NCBI GenBank assembly: GCA_948470475.1
Contig: OX419345.1
Location: 20,348,359-20,412,358, forward strand
DNA: 64,000 nt
Direction: 5' to 3'
From: Galaxea fascicularis
Lineage: Eukaryota; Cnidaria; Anthozoa; Scleractinia; Euphylliidae
Positions 46,665 through 63,914 of the stretch are shown one piece after another (within the stretch, counting starts at the first letter, position 1; the number at the start of each line of letters is the position of its first letter). Below the pieces are notes generated by a model. It did no database searches. It was given only the letters and a program-made list of their open reading frames with translations, and was not told the origin of the DNA. The position numbers and the translations under genes are program-made.

Positions 46665-47615
46665 TTAATCATCTGTACTTTTCAAATCGATCAAACCCAG
46701 TTTTTTGATCGTTTTATACTGATCGGGAATTTCCATGAGAGCGTGCAGCGCAAATGCTGTGTCAGGGTATTTAGCATGACGTATAACATCCTCGAACTCG
46801 ATGAACTGAAAGTTGTCAAATCGTCGCTGTGGGAGAAATTCATCATATTCACGCATGCGATCCCACGGTCCGTCGCCGACCCCAACTACCAATATAGCAA
46901 GAGGAAAATTGGACGCTTCAACTATCGCCTCTCTGGTGCTACGGTCATGTTCTTCCACCACTTGGCCATCTGCTACGATTACCAGAATATTAAACGATTG
47001 CTGCCGTTTCACGATCTCAATAGCTTTGTTGATCAGAGGAGCAAATGTTGTTGGCCCACTCAGAGTCACTCTCCGCACGACCTCGCTGTATTTCTTCAAA
47101 ACATCGTCCAAGCCTTTGCACGGAGATCCGTCTTCGTTAAAGCTAAAGACACTCTTATCCTTTGTAACTAAATCGCCGAATCCGTAAGCGGGGATAAGAT
47201 TGTCCTCGTCAAAAGGTTCTAATGTTTTGCTGATGATTTGCACCACACGCTGGTACGGATTCAGCTTTCTCGTTCCATTGAAAATGTGATGCAGGGACTT
47301 TCCGGAGAAGCTTTTCCTACCTTGCCATTCATTACTGGCCGTAAAATCAATGCCAATAATAACGTTGCTCGATTCTAAACCAGCATTTCTTATAGCACGC
47401 GAAACTTCATCGAAAGTTGCAAACTTGTCCTTGATAGAGTGAAATTCGGCTGTGAGCCCGAGACTTTGGTAAAGACTTGAATCCTTGAATCGTTTCGACA
47501 CCACCTTGTAAGCTTTTAGCGATTCTTTCGGTCGAAAAAGGATTGTGTAGATGAAAAATCCGGCTATTGCAGATACGAAGAACACGATTACGTCAAGTGG
47601 GAATCTGAGCTCCAT
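46665..47615 (-). CDS. Membrane-anchored copine-type vWA domain protein
   Basis: One uninterrupted exon of 316 codons. Residues 8-27 (DVIVFFVSAIAGFFIYTILF) form a single N-terminal TM helix with a basic residue after it, so the bulk is probably cytosolic. The rest is a copine/RGLG-type von Willebrand A domain: metal-site motif IGIDFTASNEW (D90-x-T92-x-S94), NPYQRVVQ, the AYGFGD box (144-149), SGPTTFAPLI with the MIDAS Thr near 190, and VIVADGQV (Asp 216). Copines normally have two C2 domains before the vWA, and plant RGLG ligases have a RING finger after it. Neither is present here; a TM helix replaces the C2 pair. Lack of introns in an intron-rich window suggests a retrocopy origin. The function is probably Ca/Mg-dependent protein binding at a membrane; no enzyme activity is implied. 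Confidence 0.85.
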   Translation of the reverse strand: MELRFPLDVIVFFVSAIAGFFIYTILFRPKESLKAYKVVSKRFKDSSLYQSLGLTAEFHSIKDKFATFDEVSRAIRNAGLESSNVIIGIDFTASNEWQGRKSFSGKSLHHIFNGTRKLNPYQRVVQIISKTLEPFDEDNLIPAYGFGDLVTKDKSVFSFNEDGSPCKGLDDVLKKYSEVVRRVTLSGPTTFAPLINKAIEIVKRQQSFNILVIVADGQVVEEHDRSTREAIVEASNFPLAILVVGVGDGPWDRMREYDEFLPQRRFDNFQFIEFEDVIRHAKYPDTAFALHALMEIPDQYKTIKKLGLIDLKSTDD

Positions 47616-48905
47616 CCTTTTTGTTTTTTTCGCTCAATTAGACGGGCAATAAACTGATAGCTAGCGCCGGCTGTTGTTAGCGTTTCACAGTAGAGCGTGA
47701 CAATCACGAGCGTGACAATCTGATTATCACGCAAGAAGAATTCCAAATCGAGACACTCATTGCACCAACTAGCCTTCGTATCTATACTTTTAATCCCTTT
47801 AGAATAATGCAAGTTCGTCCTTTAGGAAATACGTTCCGTTTGCGTAGAAACATTACCTCCATCGTATTCCTCTCCGGAAAAACGCACGTATGGACTTGAT
47901 GGTTGCGGTTGGGCACGAAAGTGAAAACGTGACAGTGTTAGGACCGTGGAATGAGGGATCAAATTCTGGTCATGAACCAACAAAAAAAAGTCTAGTTTTC
48001 TTGCTCTAAGTGAAAGATGAACTTCCGCAAAACATGTTTTACTGATAACAATGAAGGAATTTGTCGATTGTTCGATGTTTACATTTGCATACCAATTGAT
48101 ATTGGCGAGCACTTACGGTGTAAAATATAACGGTTTCAATGAGAAATGAAAGCCAGGAACTGCTATAGATTCTCGAACAACATATTTGCAATTTCCTCCA
48201 CCCATAACTCAAAGGAAAATTTAGCGACAGTTAATACTTTTTTATTTCGTGACAATCAATGTTTCTTTGGTTTTTATGGTCTTGTGTCATGAAAATTAAA
48301 AAGACAGATGGGAAAACAGATGTTTGGGGAAACACAAAAAAAAGTTTCTGTACATAACTAAGACAGAGATGAGTGAATTTCTTTTGAAAAAGATCTAGCA
48401 CAAGAACGACAGGTACCAATCGAGAAATTGTGATATCTCGAATCAGGAACTCCTGCTCGAATCCATAGTGTCAATCTTTGTAAGCAGGAGTATGAATGGT
48501 TAATACCCAGAGTTGTTTTGTTTGCTAATGAGTATCCACTTCTTGCGAGGTAGCAAGTCATCAGCTGTTATTCAGCATTTTATATGCAAAACTGAAAAAG
48601 GCAGGAGATGATAATTGACGGCCAGGAACAATTTTAGCTACAAAAATGACGAAATACAAAAGAAAATGCACATAGTACTATGAAAGAAGTTCAAACCAGC
48701 TTGTCAGTGTTTTAATTCGAGCACTTTCCAGCTCTTGTACTTTGATGAATCATTAATATCAATCTTTGTATGTAGTTACCTTTGTGGTGTCATCAAACAA
48801 ATGCCCTTTTATTGGTAAACAAGTTATGAAAGTTGTTCCCACTTAAAAGGTTACCATAACCCGTTTCAACCCTGATAACCCGTTAAAAAACACGGATTTT
48901 AGCTT
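47616..48905. other. Upstream flank of the copine-like gene, nothing recognised
   Basis: Contains a short direct repeat AGCGTGACAATC / ACGAGCGTGACAATC (about 47694-47719). No gene or inverted-repeat element is recognised. Confidence 0.35.
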
Positions 48906-48908
48906 TAA

Positions 48909-49285
48909 AGGCTGGTTTCCACCAACGTCACAATCAGAACCGCAGAGTGATGAAAATTAAACCGACAGATTTGGAAAGCAGAATACCGATTCCACTTATG
49001 ACTCCGTCGTTTATGATCTAGTGAAAACTAGATTGTCGGAGTTGCAAGTTTTTTGGTATCAGACTGTACTCGGTGGGTCTGAGGACCAGCATTGTGACTG
49101 GTTTGTTCTTCCGCTTCTGCTTCCGACTCCCACAATCTGGTTTTCATTGGATCATAAGCGGCGGAGTCATAAGCACAATCGATAGAAAATGGAAACGTTC
49201 TGATTCTTCCGAATCCGATTCCGTCGAGCTTATAACTCTGCTCACGACTGCGATTTTCGATGTTCTCTAGGTCGTAAGTGCTCTT

Positions 49286-49329
<44 letters not shown>

Positions 49330-49430
49330 CGGACTACGACTCCCTGTCTCTTTTAGCGTCTTGGTTATTTCAGGGAAAAAAGGTAAACGACGTGGGGTAC
49401 AAATACTCCGTCGCTAGGGTAAACCAGCCT
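48909..49430. mobile_element. MITE with TAA target duplication and CCGGCT minisatellite
   Basis: AGGCTGGTTT at 48909 and AAACCAGCCT ending 49430 are inverted termini. TAA flanks both sides (48906-48908, 49431-49433). Inside, (CCGGCT)n occupies 49287-49329, and the sequence is rich in TTCCGATTC/GAATCCG words. The 65-codon open frame at 49073-49270 is within the element and not a gene. Confidence 0.75.
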
Positions 49431-49433
49431 TAA

Positions 49434-50083
49434 GAAATCTTGTTGGACAGGATTGAAAGCCACCTGACATTTTCGCACTGATCCGCTCCCTCAATGTTTG
49501 TAACCAAAAGTTGCCATTTATTTTCCAACAAAAAAGATGGGGATCACAGAGCTCGTTTTTAGTTATGATCGCCTGAAGTTAAAGTTAGGAGTGTTTCTAA
49601 CAGGTTATAGTGTTACTATGGTAACCTATCCGTCAAGGTAAAAGTGCTGGGAACTGCATTAACTACAGCCATGTCGTCAGTTTCACGTGAAAGTTTGTTA
49701 TCTCTGTTCGGTTGGAAATAAATTCTCGGTTAACATGACTAAGGGCTGTACATGTGGCGCTAATAATTATCCCAGACTCTTATTCAGTAGCCTCTCTTCT
49801 TCGCGCTGTGATTGATGGAAGGTTTTAGCAAGTTTGCATTGCATCAAGCGGGAAGCGATTAGTTTCTCTCTCCTTCCAAAGCGTCTTTGCGCGCATTAAT
49901 GCCCCCTCAGATTTCATGTAAGACAGGCTATTTTCCTATTTTGTAGAAGTCACGAACACACTGTTTTCAATAACAGGATTCTTTCTCTCTCATAGTTCGA
50001 TTTTTTTCTGATCACGAAAGTACACGAGCAGGCTATAATCCCATATGATGAAAATGAGGGGATCCTCGCCTGACCGGTCTGGT
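49434..50083. other. Intergenic, nothing recognised
   Basis: No coding, RNA or repeat feature is recognised between the two MITEs. Confidence 0.4.
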
Positions 50084-50172
50084 CCCGGTTGTTCAAAGGC
50101 TGGATAGCACTATCCATTGGATAAATATCTATCCAACGGATAGTGGAATTAGCTTTCCCATTACTTATCCGC

Positions 50173-50207
<35 letters not shown>

Positions 50208-50224
50208 ACGTTTGAACAACCGGG
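50084..50224. mobile_element. MITE built of GGATAG/CTATCC repeats
   Basis: CCCGGTTGTTCAAA at 50084 is inverted as GTTTGAACAACCGGG ending 50224. The interior is made almost entirely of TGGATAGC, CTATCC and TTATCCG words in alternating orientation, so it can fold into several nested hairpins. Confidence 0.8.
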
Positions 50225-53200
50225 GCCTGGTCGCTAAGAAAAGGAATTAAGTAAACTAAAATTAAACACAGCTGTCAACGGTGTGCAAAACAGTCTTTAT
50301 ACTCATGCCCATGATGCCTTACGGTGCGTACCCGAATCAACGTGGCCATGCTACTCCCGGTCAAATTTTCCATAATATACGCAGAAAACTAAAAAATTCC
50401 CAAAGATGAACCAAAACAGGCTGAAGAGATGACACTTACGCCAATCATCCGCAAACGTTCAGATTTAAGGCAGCTAGTACAACAAATAATAAGAACGGTG
50501 ACTCCGGTGAAAATGGTTAGGACCGGTTAGTAACGGCAGCGCGCGCAGAAAGATGAGTTCTAGTAGATGCTTCAGTAGACCAACAACGTCTGCAGTTTTC
50601 GTCTTTGAGTCTAAGATTCCTTATCTTTTTAACATTTCCTTTTCTATTTGTATGCATTTTTGCTCTTTAAGATGCGAGAATTAGCTGTTAACTGTTGTTG
50701 CTTTCTGATCAGTTTCTATCACCGCAAGAACGAGCTTACGACAATGAGTAAGATCAACGAGGATGCGAACTGGTGCCAAAAGCACCAACTTCCCTGAATC
50801 AACAGCTGCCACGGAAAAGCACGTTTCTGGACCTTTGCCAGTAAGCATAACAAAGTAGAAAGTTTATTTTAGCACTCCATCATTGGCTTTTAATTCCATA
50901 GAAGAAGATTGATCTCGTTAAAAGCACCGTTTGCATTATCTTTAATTCCTCTTGTCACGATATAAAACGTTCTCGGCTGGTGCTGATGGAATACATGGTG
51001 AGAGATCATGAACTAAGCTAGTGACTTCCGATAGTGATTTTTTAGTTATTTTTTTGGGAATTTTTGTTACTAAACCAAATTTTCTTCTCGCGCGACGTAA
51101 ACACGTGATGATCATTTCCTTTGATCTCATTACCTGCATATTTGGACAAATTTTGGTTATTTTAAGGAGAAATTATATTCTCGTCAGTGAAGGGACTAAA
51201 GGATTAAGGGCATAGTCTAATCCTTGCACCAGTCAAAAGAAAGCTGAAAGAGAATAAGATGAAATCCTTTAACTCTATTAATGTTCTCTACTGAACTTGT
51301 TCCAAGTGCGTGAGACTTGCTATCTTGCTATCACATTGTCTATCAGCCTGTCGGAGACGCGGCAAAGTTGAATCATGTAGCTGTCAACAAGCTCCTTAAA
51401 CGTTCGTCTGATTGCTCTGTTGAGTGGGTTAGTTTCCTGATGCTTCACAAAACAGTTTGTTATGAAAACGTTATTTCCAACTTACATCCTCGTTCTTTTG
51501 TTTGTGACGTTTCATCTTATGGGTTTGTAAGCAGATCACATGGCTACATGTATCCAGGTTAGGATAAAAGCGTCCCTTGGAGGAATCACTGTACACGCGA
51601 TAAATATGAGCGCGAGAGACACTAAGGCTACTTACGTCAAACAGTTATCTTGTCAACGCGAACGTAAAGGGATCATACATATTAAATTGCCCTCAATCTC
51701 GACACCCTTATTAAGACTACTTAAATGTTCGTGCGTTCAAAGCATGTCTTATCCCGTATCTGAAAGGGAAATCTTTATTATCTTATCGAAAAAAATGCCG
51801 AGAAGGCACTTAGCCAATTAGAATATCCTAGCATTTTGTAGGGACATTGCGCGCCCCACAATTCCTTGCGAGCTTGATAGCTTGATGAGCAAATCGTCGA
51901 CTGTTTGGTGCGAAAGTGTTAATACCCTTATAGATTTGCCAATCGAAGTTAAAAAACTAAGGAAAAACTTGCTCGATCACCAAAGAATAAGACAGACTCT
52001 TAGCAGATTTGTTTTAGATTCTGCGCACCGAAATCAAGCTTGGCTTTAACTGGTCGGGTCACGCTAGGGTTAAATCGTGGTTCGATTGATTTTGTGGAAC
52101 CAATCCACCAAGACGTTGGCAGAAAACCTGATTGCTAGTTGGGAAAAACCTTTTTATGAACGTTGAAAAGACACGTCATGAACGTTAACTTGTGTTTCTA
52201 TTCTCTTGGAGTCTATTTACAGCAGTTTTTCCCAGGGCAAAATATATGTAGGTATTTAATAACTGGGCGTCATTTCCTATGGTAAAATAAGCATGTCATT
52301 TTTTCAGTTCCCTCAACGATACAATCTTTCTCTCCTACTGCGAAAAGCGGTTCCTATTTTGTGATCAACAGTTTGATTTCTTTAGAAAGAGAGCCAAAGT
52401 TAAATCATGACACAAATTGACCTTGTTATTTAGATTTAGAAAGAAAGATATTTTTATTAATTTAGGCGAATTTAAGCCGTCAACTGAATGACGTCCATTT
52501 CAAGTGCGCTCTTGTTGACTGTCTTATACTCACTAATGGACATCCTACACGTCATCCAGAGCTCTAAATCGGGCCGTTTAAGTTTTTAATCAACAACAAC
52601 TGCGTCTATGACATATAAGAGTAATTATAATCGATCAGATGGACATAAATCCGTCCAGGGAATAAAGTTCAAGTTATGTGCAGGCCCTCGCAAGTTACGG
52701 AAGAAAACCTTGACACTGCAAGGGAGTAACTTATTGACGAGACAAAGTCTTGGCAACTAAAGGGAGAATTTTTTGACCCGACAGACAAGAGGAGCAGTCA
52801 TCGGAAGTAAACGGCAGCAAAACGATCGCAATGAGGATATCGAAGTTATATTCACCTGCAAAATCACTGTTGGCAATTTACTAGACAACATGATTGCATA
52901 GTGACCAAACAAAAAATAATCTGATATTGATTCTTCATCGAACAGATTTAGGGCTGAAAGCAAGCTGCATCTTCAGCTGCGCTCAGGCCAGTCGATCCTC
53001 TGTTTCCTCCTCGCAGGTTGAATAAAAAAACGTCTAATTGCAAGTTAGTTCCACTTGTTTTACTGGTTGAACACGGCCAGCACTGACGTTGCACTCACCC
53101 CAGATCTCCATCGGCCAAGTTCGCATTCTCACGCGAACATAGTAAACCTGAATAGCAATTTACAATGTTGTGTTTGTTTAATGTGCTTCTAATAAGGGAG

Positions 53201-53949
53201 ACTGCCCACAGTGATTTTCGTCATGTAGTGTTATTGTACGAGTGCGGTTTGGCTTTGCGTGAGCGCAAAGTCATCCATGCATGAGTTGTATTGAGTACTG
53301 TTTATAAAGCAAGCGGTAAACCCACTCAAGACTCCATGGCCTATTGACCTCAGAAAGTTTAGAGATTTCAAAGTTATCCACCGGTTTCCGACCACAAATG
53401 CATGAGGTGTGTAAACACGGGGAAAACATGAATGTGCTTCCAATCAGTGAATTGAAAAAAAAAAAAAAAGGACAAACCGCAAATGGGGGATAATTGCATT
53501 TTTAGATTGGCTTTCAAGTCCCACCTGCAATTATCAATTGCTGATTGGTCCTTAAAGTGACTATTCCCGCCATTGACTGTGTGCCGGTGTAAATAAAGGT
53601 GTTTAGCTTAAATCTGTTTAAGTGTAAGACAAAACATTAAAAAAAACTCAGGCACGAAAATCTTCCAGCACTTTTCGAAAATGTAAATGTACATCTAGAG
53701 TTGCGACACCGACAGAAAAAATCTCTTAGGCGTTTATAAATGTTGTGTTTTAGGACAGGTAATCAATATAAATTTCGCTTGTTGACCTCAATATCGTTCT
53801 TATGTGCAGGTACGTGACGTCTAGTTGCATATTTGCGGCGGAATTAACTCAGCTTGAACAAGATACTGGAAGTAGACAAAAGAACAAGGCGTCTTTTTCT
53901 AGTGGAGGAGAGCGGGTTGCGATAGAAAGAGCTTTAAGCTTGGAGTAAT
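50225..53949. other. Gene-poor stretch before the two-TM gene
   Basis: No gene supported. Open frames at 51317-51562, 51540-51821 and 53231-53443 lack domains. A 13-base A run lies at 53456-53468. The last 200 bases are probably the promoter/5' UTR of the following gene. Confidence 0.35.
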
Positions 53950-54324
53950 ATGGAAGATGTCACAGGACCAACGGTAGAGCAGGTGGAGTCTGAGTCAGAA
54001 GGAAAACAAACTTCGACAGCAAATGCGTGTTGTAGCCAGCGAGGGTTATGTCGCCGATATGGTTTTTATCTATTTCCAGTTAGTGCCCTCATCGCATCCG
54101 TGATACTCGTTTCGTTGGCTTTCAAAACGCGTCGGCCTGGAGTTTCTCTTGGATTCAGCTTTTTACTCTTGATTCTGTCGATATTCTACTGCGTGATCGG
54201 AAACGTTATCAGGACCTGGTTGCCAGAGTCGCAACAAGACCAAAGTGATAGCGATTGCGATAAGTGGGAGTCAAAGGTATCGGTTGTGGTGGACGCTACA
54301 GAAGAACAGGTTCAGCGTGTATAA
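53950..54324 (+). CDS. Two-TM small membrane protein
   Basis: Single exon, 124 residues, ATG at 53950. An acidic N-terminus (residues 1-27) ends in a Cys pair (ACCSQRGLC). TM1 spans about 38-58 (GFYLFPVSALIASVILVSLA). After a short basic loop (KTRRPG), TM2 spans about 65-87 (VSLGFSFLLLILSIFYCVIG). The tail is acidic (DQSDSDCDKWES). The layout (cytosolic tails, Cys-rich start, hairpin of two helices) recalls TMEM100-type proteins, but the sequence likeness is weak and I do not assign a symbol. An intact frame, hydrophobic pattern and good ATG context (TAATATGGAA) support a real gene. Confidence 0.65.
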   Translation: MEDVTGPTVEQVESESEGKQTSTANACCSQRGLCRRYGFYLFPVSALIASVILVSLAFKTRRPGVSLGFSFLLLILSIFYCVIGNVIRTWLPESQQDQSDSDCDKWESKVSVVVDATEEQVQRV

Positions 54325-55390
54325 ACTGGAGACAGTAAAAACTACCCACATAACTTTGGCTTTCCCTTCCAGGGGATGCCTTGGGTATCAGAACTGTTCG
54401 AGTGCAAAGTCAATTTTGGTTATCTTTATTGTGGGGGAGCCATAAACCTGATATGACACACTGACCAACAGACGAAAGAGGAAAAAGGTTGAAAAAAGGA
54501 AAAATTCAACTATTGGAGACTATTCAAATGCCATCGTTTTAGACTACAGAAAGTCGCATTATAGGATCAAGTGTATTGTAAGCCGCACTGGAATTTGGAA
54601 CTGCAGCTCACAGCTTGACTGAACGCTTTCGTGACGGTCTCATTCAGTCCAAAAAGCATTACAAAAAATCGCCAATGGATGAGCTTCCCAGCAGAGAACG
54701 AGTTAAATTACTCTCTCTTTATCAAGACATGGCGCTTTTTTTTTTTTAAGTGGAGGCTTGCAAAAGAAACAATTAATTTGTCTCCAAAAAACGGGCGTTT
54801 AATATTTAAAACATTAAACTGACCGGCACCATGTAAAAAAGCTTTCAACATAATCATCAATTAAAACTAGGTGGATATTTTAAGATTTATGACCATAGAA
54901 ACCTATTGATAGCAAATTCACGGCTAAAATTAGTTCCCATTATAAAAAACAGCAGGGAGAGAGGCCACGCAGACAGCGTGTGGGAAATTACAAAATTAGC
55001 ATTTAATTTAATTGTTACATAATTGTTTTTTAAAAAGACTTGTTAACGTCACGCGTAAGGAAATAAGATATTCGTGTTACAAAATGTAAATGCATCAGTC
55101 TGAAGTTATGTAATTACAAGGTATTACATGCACAAGCGTTTAAGATGTTGTACTTTAAATTACTTACAAAAAACAAAAAGGTCAGATTGAAGATTGTTTA
55201 AGTGTTCGGGCAGCTGGATATTGTGCTAAAGAGGTTTTTGTAACTGTATGGGTTTAATGAAGAATGTAAAGTTGGCCCGGATTCTCCGACAGACATATCT
55301 GTCAATCGAAAGTATTTTGGTAAACTGAAGCCACTGCAATTTAGGCAACTATGGCCACGTGATAGCGGGTATTACCGCTTAAATCTAAAG
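54325..55390. other. Downstream flank, nothing recognised
   Basis: AT-rich 3' flank of the two-TM gene. A T10-type run lies at about 54737-54748. No gene recognised. Confidence 0.4.
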
Positions 55391-55391
55391 T

Positions 55392-55601
55392 GAATGATAC
55401 ACGGTTCAACATTTGTTGAGCAACAAATGTTGCAGCTGCTGTTCAACAAATGTTGAACAGTGTATCATGTGATCTTGAACGTTGAAATATGCCGTTCAAC
55501 ATGTTGAAAGTTGTTGAACGAAAATAAAGCTTGGCTCTATTCCGTTTAACAAGTTGCCGCAACGTTTGTCGGCTCAACAAATGTTGAACCGTGTATCATT
55601 C
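55392..55601. mobile_element. MITE with 30-bp perfect inverted ends
   Basis: The first 30 bases (from GAATGATACACGGTTCAACA) are the exact inverse of 55572-55601. The word TTGTTGAAC/GTTCAACAA recurs at least six times inside in both orientations, including AACAAATGTTGAACAGTGTA at about 55443. The flanks carry CGCTTAA on both sides (55376-55382 and 55601-55607), not directly adjacent on the left, so the duplication is uncertain. Confidence 0.8.
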
Positions 55602-57839
55602 GCTTAACAAAATAAATCTGAGTCTAGGCGGACTACTGTTTCGGTCTTGTTAGGCCTTATCCGGCATAGCATAGCCAATGCGTTTTGTTAAAGTGGTCTC
55701 CTTATCTTTTTAAGCCAAATCCCACCCGTACATCCCAGAGTCTTGTTATCTTTATATGCCGGCCGGAAAGTACTATTTTAAGGTATTTGATGTTTAATCC
55801 CTTTTTACTTAAAAACAGTTATCGGTTCTCCTTGATATTTCCTTTTGTGGTAGGTTTTGTCGGTTGAAGCGGCGACTTAGACCAGATATTTTAAGTGTTT
55901 CTTTTCGCTTCGCTTACCTCCGTAACAAGGGCTTTTGTGGGGAGAATTAGCTCCGAGAGGTTGAGCGAGAGGTGCCCTGTTACCTTCCGGGATCTTTTAA
56001 CAAGTGATGGACCCGACCTCGCCCTTTGTTCAGGAACATGGCGTTTATTGGAGATCTTCACTCATTTCGTTACAGGTAGAACTCAAAGCTCTTACTGACC
56101 GGCTTATTGTTATATACGAGTTGCAACCAATAATATTTGGACAAGTCATGTACCTACGTAAGCTTAGCAAATAGAGAAAATTCGCACTATTCACACCTTA
56201 ACAATCTAACGCTCATTTTACATTCTATGGCGTTATCAGTTCTGAGGACAGGTGGAAAACATCTAGATTACTCGCTTTATGATCAGAAACAATGCGATGT
56301 TTCCTCACTTTTCTTAAATTTCGTACTGGAAAAACGTCCCGTAAACACCTCTGTTATACAGACGACACTTTCTCGAAACTGTAACACCTCTGCTATACAG
56401 ACCACACTTTCTCGAAAGTGTTATGGCAACGTCGTAATCCCATGTTACTTGTAAGCAGAACCACAGCTGGAGCATAACAAGATCTGAATTCCTTTCCATT
56501 CTTTATTTTCACTACGGCATAATGTTAATCATGCACAGATAACGGCACTGCCTTCTCTAATACATCGCATTTTTTCAAGTAACTGCTTGTGTTGAATAAC
56601 ATTCAGGTACAACATGCGAAGCGCACAAGACTACACATAAAACTAATACAATACATAGAAAAACTGATAAAGCTGATAATCCACTAAGTACAATATACAA
56701 AATATATGAAATAATGATCATAACAGACGTAAAAGTGAAGAAGTTACTTGCATCTTAGCTTCGATACGTGGCTTCTCTGATCTAACTTCTTAGTTCGTTA
56801 GCGCTTGCGCAGAAACGCCGAGAAGTGAGTTTTGTGTACGATTATACACGACGACGACGAAGAAGAAGAACGTAGCACATATTTAGACTCGGGCCTTCCA
56901 CAGGAAGCCCTAGTGAAAATTTCCTTGCCACCGGTTTTTTTCACACTTGGGCACAAATAGAACTAACGCTTGATCACAGCCTCAAAACAATATCTCTTTT
57001 CCATTAAAAATTTTGATTTTGATACGAATAGAACCGGTGGTAGTTTCTGTTGCACTCAACATATTAGTTGGAGAAAATGCGATTACCTAATTATATCTGC
57101 ATAATAAGCACGAATCGGTATTGCAAACAATCTTCAATAATTTATATTTTTATTGGATGGCTAGTTACAATAAGCAGTTAGTATATTCAAATTGCCTGTT
57201 CCTAGGATCCTAAAATATTTATCTAGATTGAATTTAAAGGGATTTACTCATTTCGATTCTCTTTTTTATATCTCGGGGTGTTAAATGAAGTGAAGTGACG
57301 TAAATTTATAAGGAATGTTTTCATTAGAAATAGTTGGTGAGTTTTGTTAAAACGGGTTGCCAAGCAACACTTCGATTGCTTTGCTTCATGGGAACAGACA
57401 TTTTGCTTTTATTCAAAGGGAAATTAGCTGGCATCGATTGGAAGTAACTCACCGAAATCATCGATTTCTTGGCATCCCGTACTTTTCCTCCAAGGGTCGC
57501 AGAATTGCCGTACACTTTGCAGTGGGAATAAGGCTCCCATGAAACGTCGATGTTCTGTCAGTAGAATTCCTGCTAAACACCGGGGAAGAAATGCTGAACC
57601 TCAAGCTCTTTCTGTTTACTTAGATTTCTAAAAGGAGGAACCTCTACTGTATAATATTTCCGTGCATTCTACACACATTATCTGGAAATCTGTACTCTTG
57701 GATGGCGAATTTGGTGCTTCTCTTATGCCGAAAAAGAGGAGAAAAAACATTTTGAATAAGCATCCTTTGTGTTGATTGCCACTGTCGGCGTGATATAGTT
57801 CCGAGTTGTTGTGTATCGATAAGGTTTAATTTTACCGCA
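55602..57839. other. Intergenic stretch before the kinase gene
   Basis: Two 39 bp tandem units (AACACCTCTG...) lie at 56344-56421. The rest is AT-rich with no supported gene. The last bases before 57840 are the kinase 5' UTR/promoter, without a visible TATA box. Confidence 0.4.
56344..56421 (+). repeat. Tandem duplication, 2 x 39 bp
   Basis: AACACCTCTGTTATACAGAC at 56344 recurs at 56383 with a few substitutions (AACACCTCTGCTATACAGAC). Each unit ends ACTTTCTCGAAA(C/G)TGT. Confidence 0.8.
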
Positions 57840-63293
<5,454 letters not shown>

Positions 63294-63768
63294 GTATGTA
63301 ATTTACCCTACTGCTAATTTTTGGTGGGAAAGGATAAAATTATTTTGAACAGATTTTTTCACTTTTACGATAGGAATTCTTTAGGAAAACAGCCTCAGAC
63401 TGATTTTACAAAGTTAGGGAAACCCCTTAATTAAGATGTTGAGTTTTCCATTTTTATATTCAAAATATGTAGCATATCTCCTTAGTGTTTCACAAAAACA
63501 CATAGACACTCTTAACACATGCCCCATTCACACCAAAGCTTAAACATGTTTAACAGCTGTTTAGTTAAACACGGTTTAAATTTATTTTTTAATTATAAAA
63601 GCTGCTTACTGATGCTTTTTTACTTCTCAAACTAATTAATAATTCATCAAGTTAAAACAAAGGAAATCACAACCGTGAAGGGGGTTTGGATATACCCGGT
63701 CTTAATTAGCATAGATTTTGACAATTTTACTTCTCCGTTAATTCCTTAGTTTTTGTTTCAATTGAGAA
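63294..63768 (+). other. Start of kinase intron 7
   Basis: Follows the GTATGT donor. No further kinase exon is seen up to 64000. Confidence 0.6.
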
Positions 63769-63914
63769 GATATATCAAACACTCGAGACAGTGTTTCATC
63801 TGCCATCCAAACATCTCGAATTCCGTCAAAAATACTCCACTGCGCATCATATTTTTAACTCTCTTCTTGGTGTTTGGATATCCCGATGAAACACTGTCTC
63901 TTGTGTTTGATATA
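63769..63914. mobile_element. Palindromic MITE in kinase intron 7
   Basis: ATATATCAAACACTCGAGAC at 63769 is inverted as GTCTCTTGTGTTTGATATAT ending 63914. AGTGTTTCATC/GATGAAACACT and ATCCAAACATC/GTGTTTGGATAT pair further in. Confidence 0.75.

Noticed and set aside
46626..47187. Two long plus-strand frames (181 and 124 codons)
   Set aside because: They are antisense shadows of the copine-like gene and show no domain.
49073..49270. 65-codon frame
   Set aside because: Lies inside the 48909-49430 MITE.
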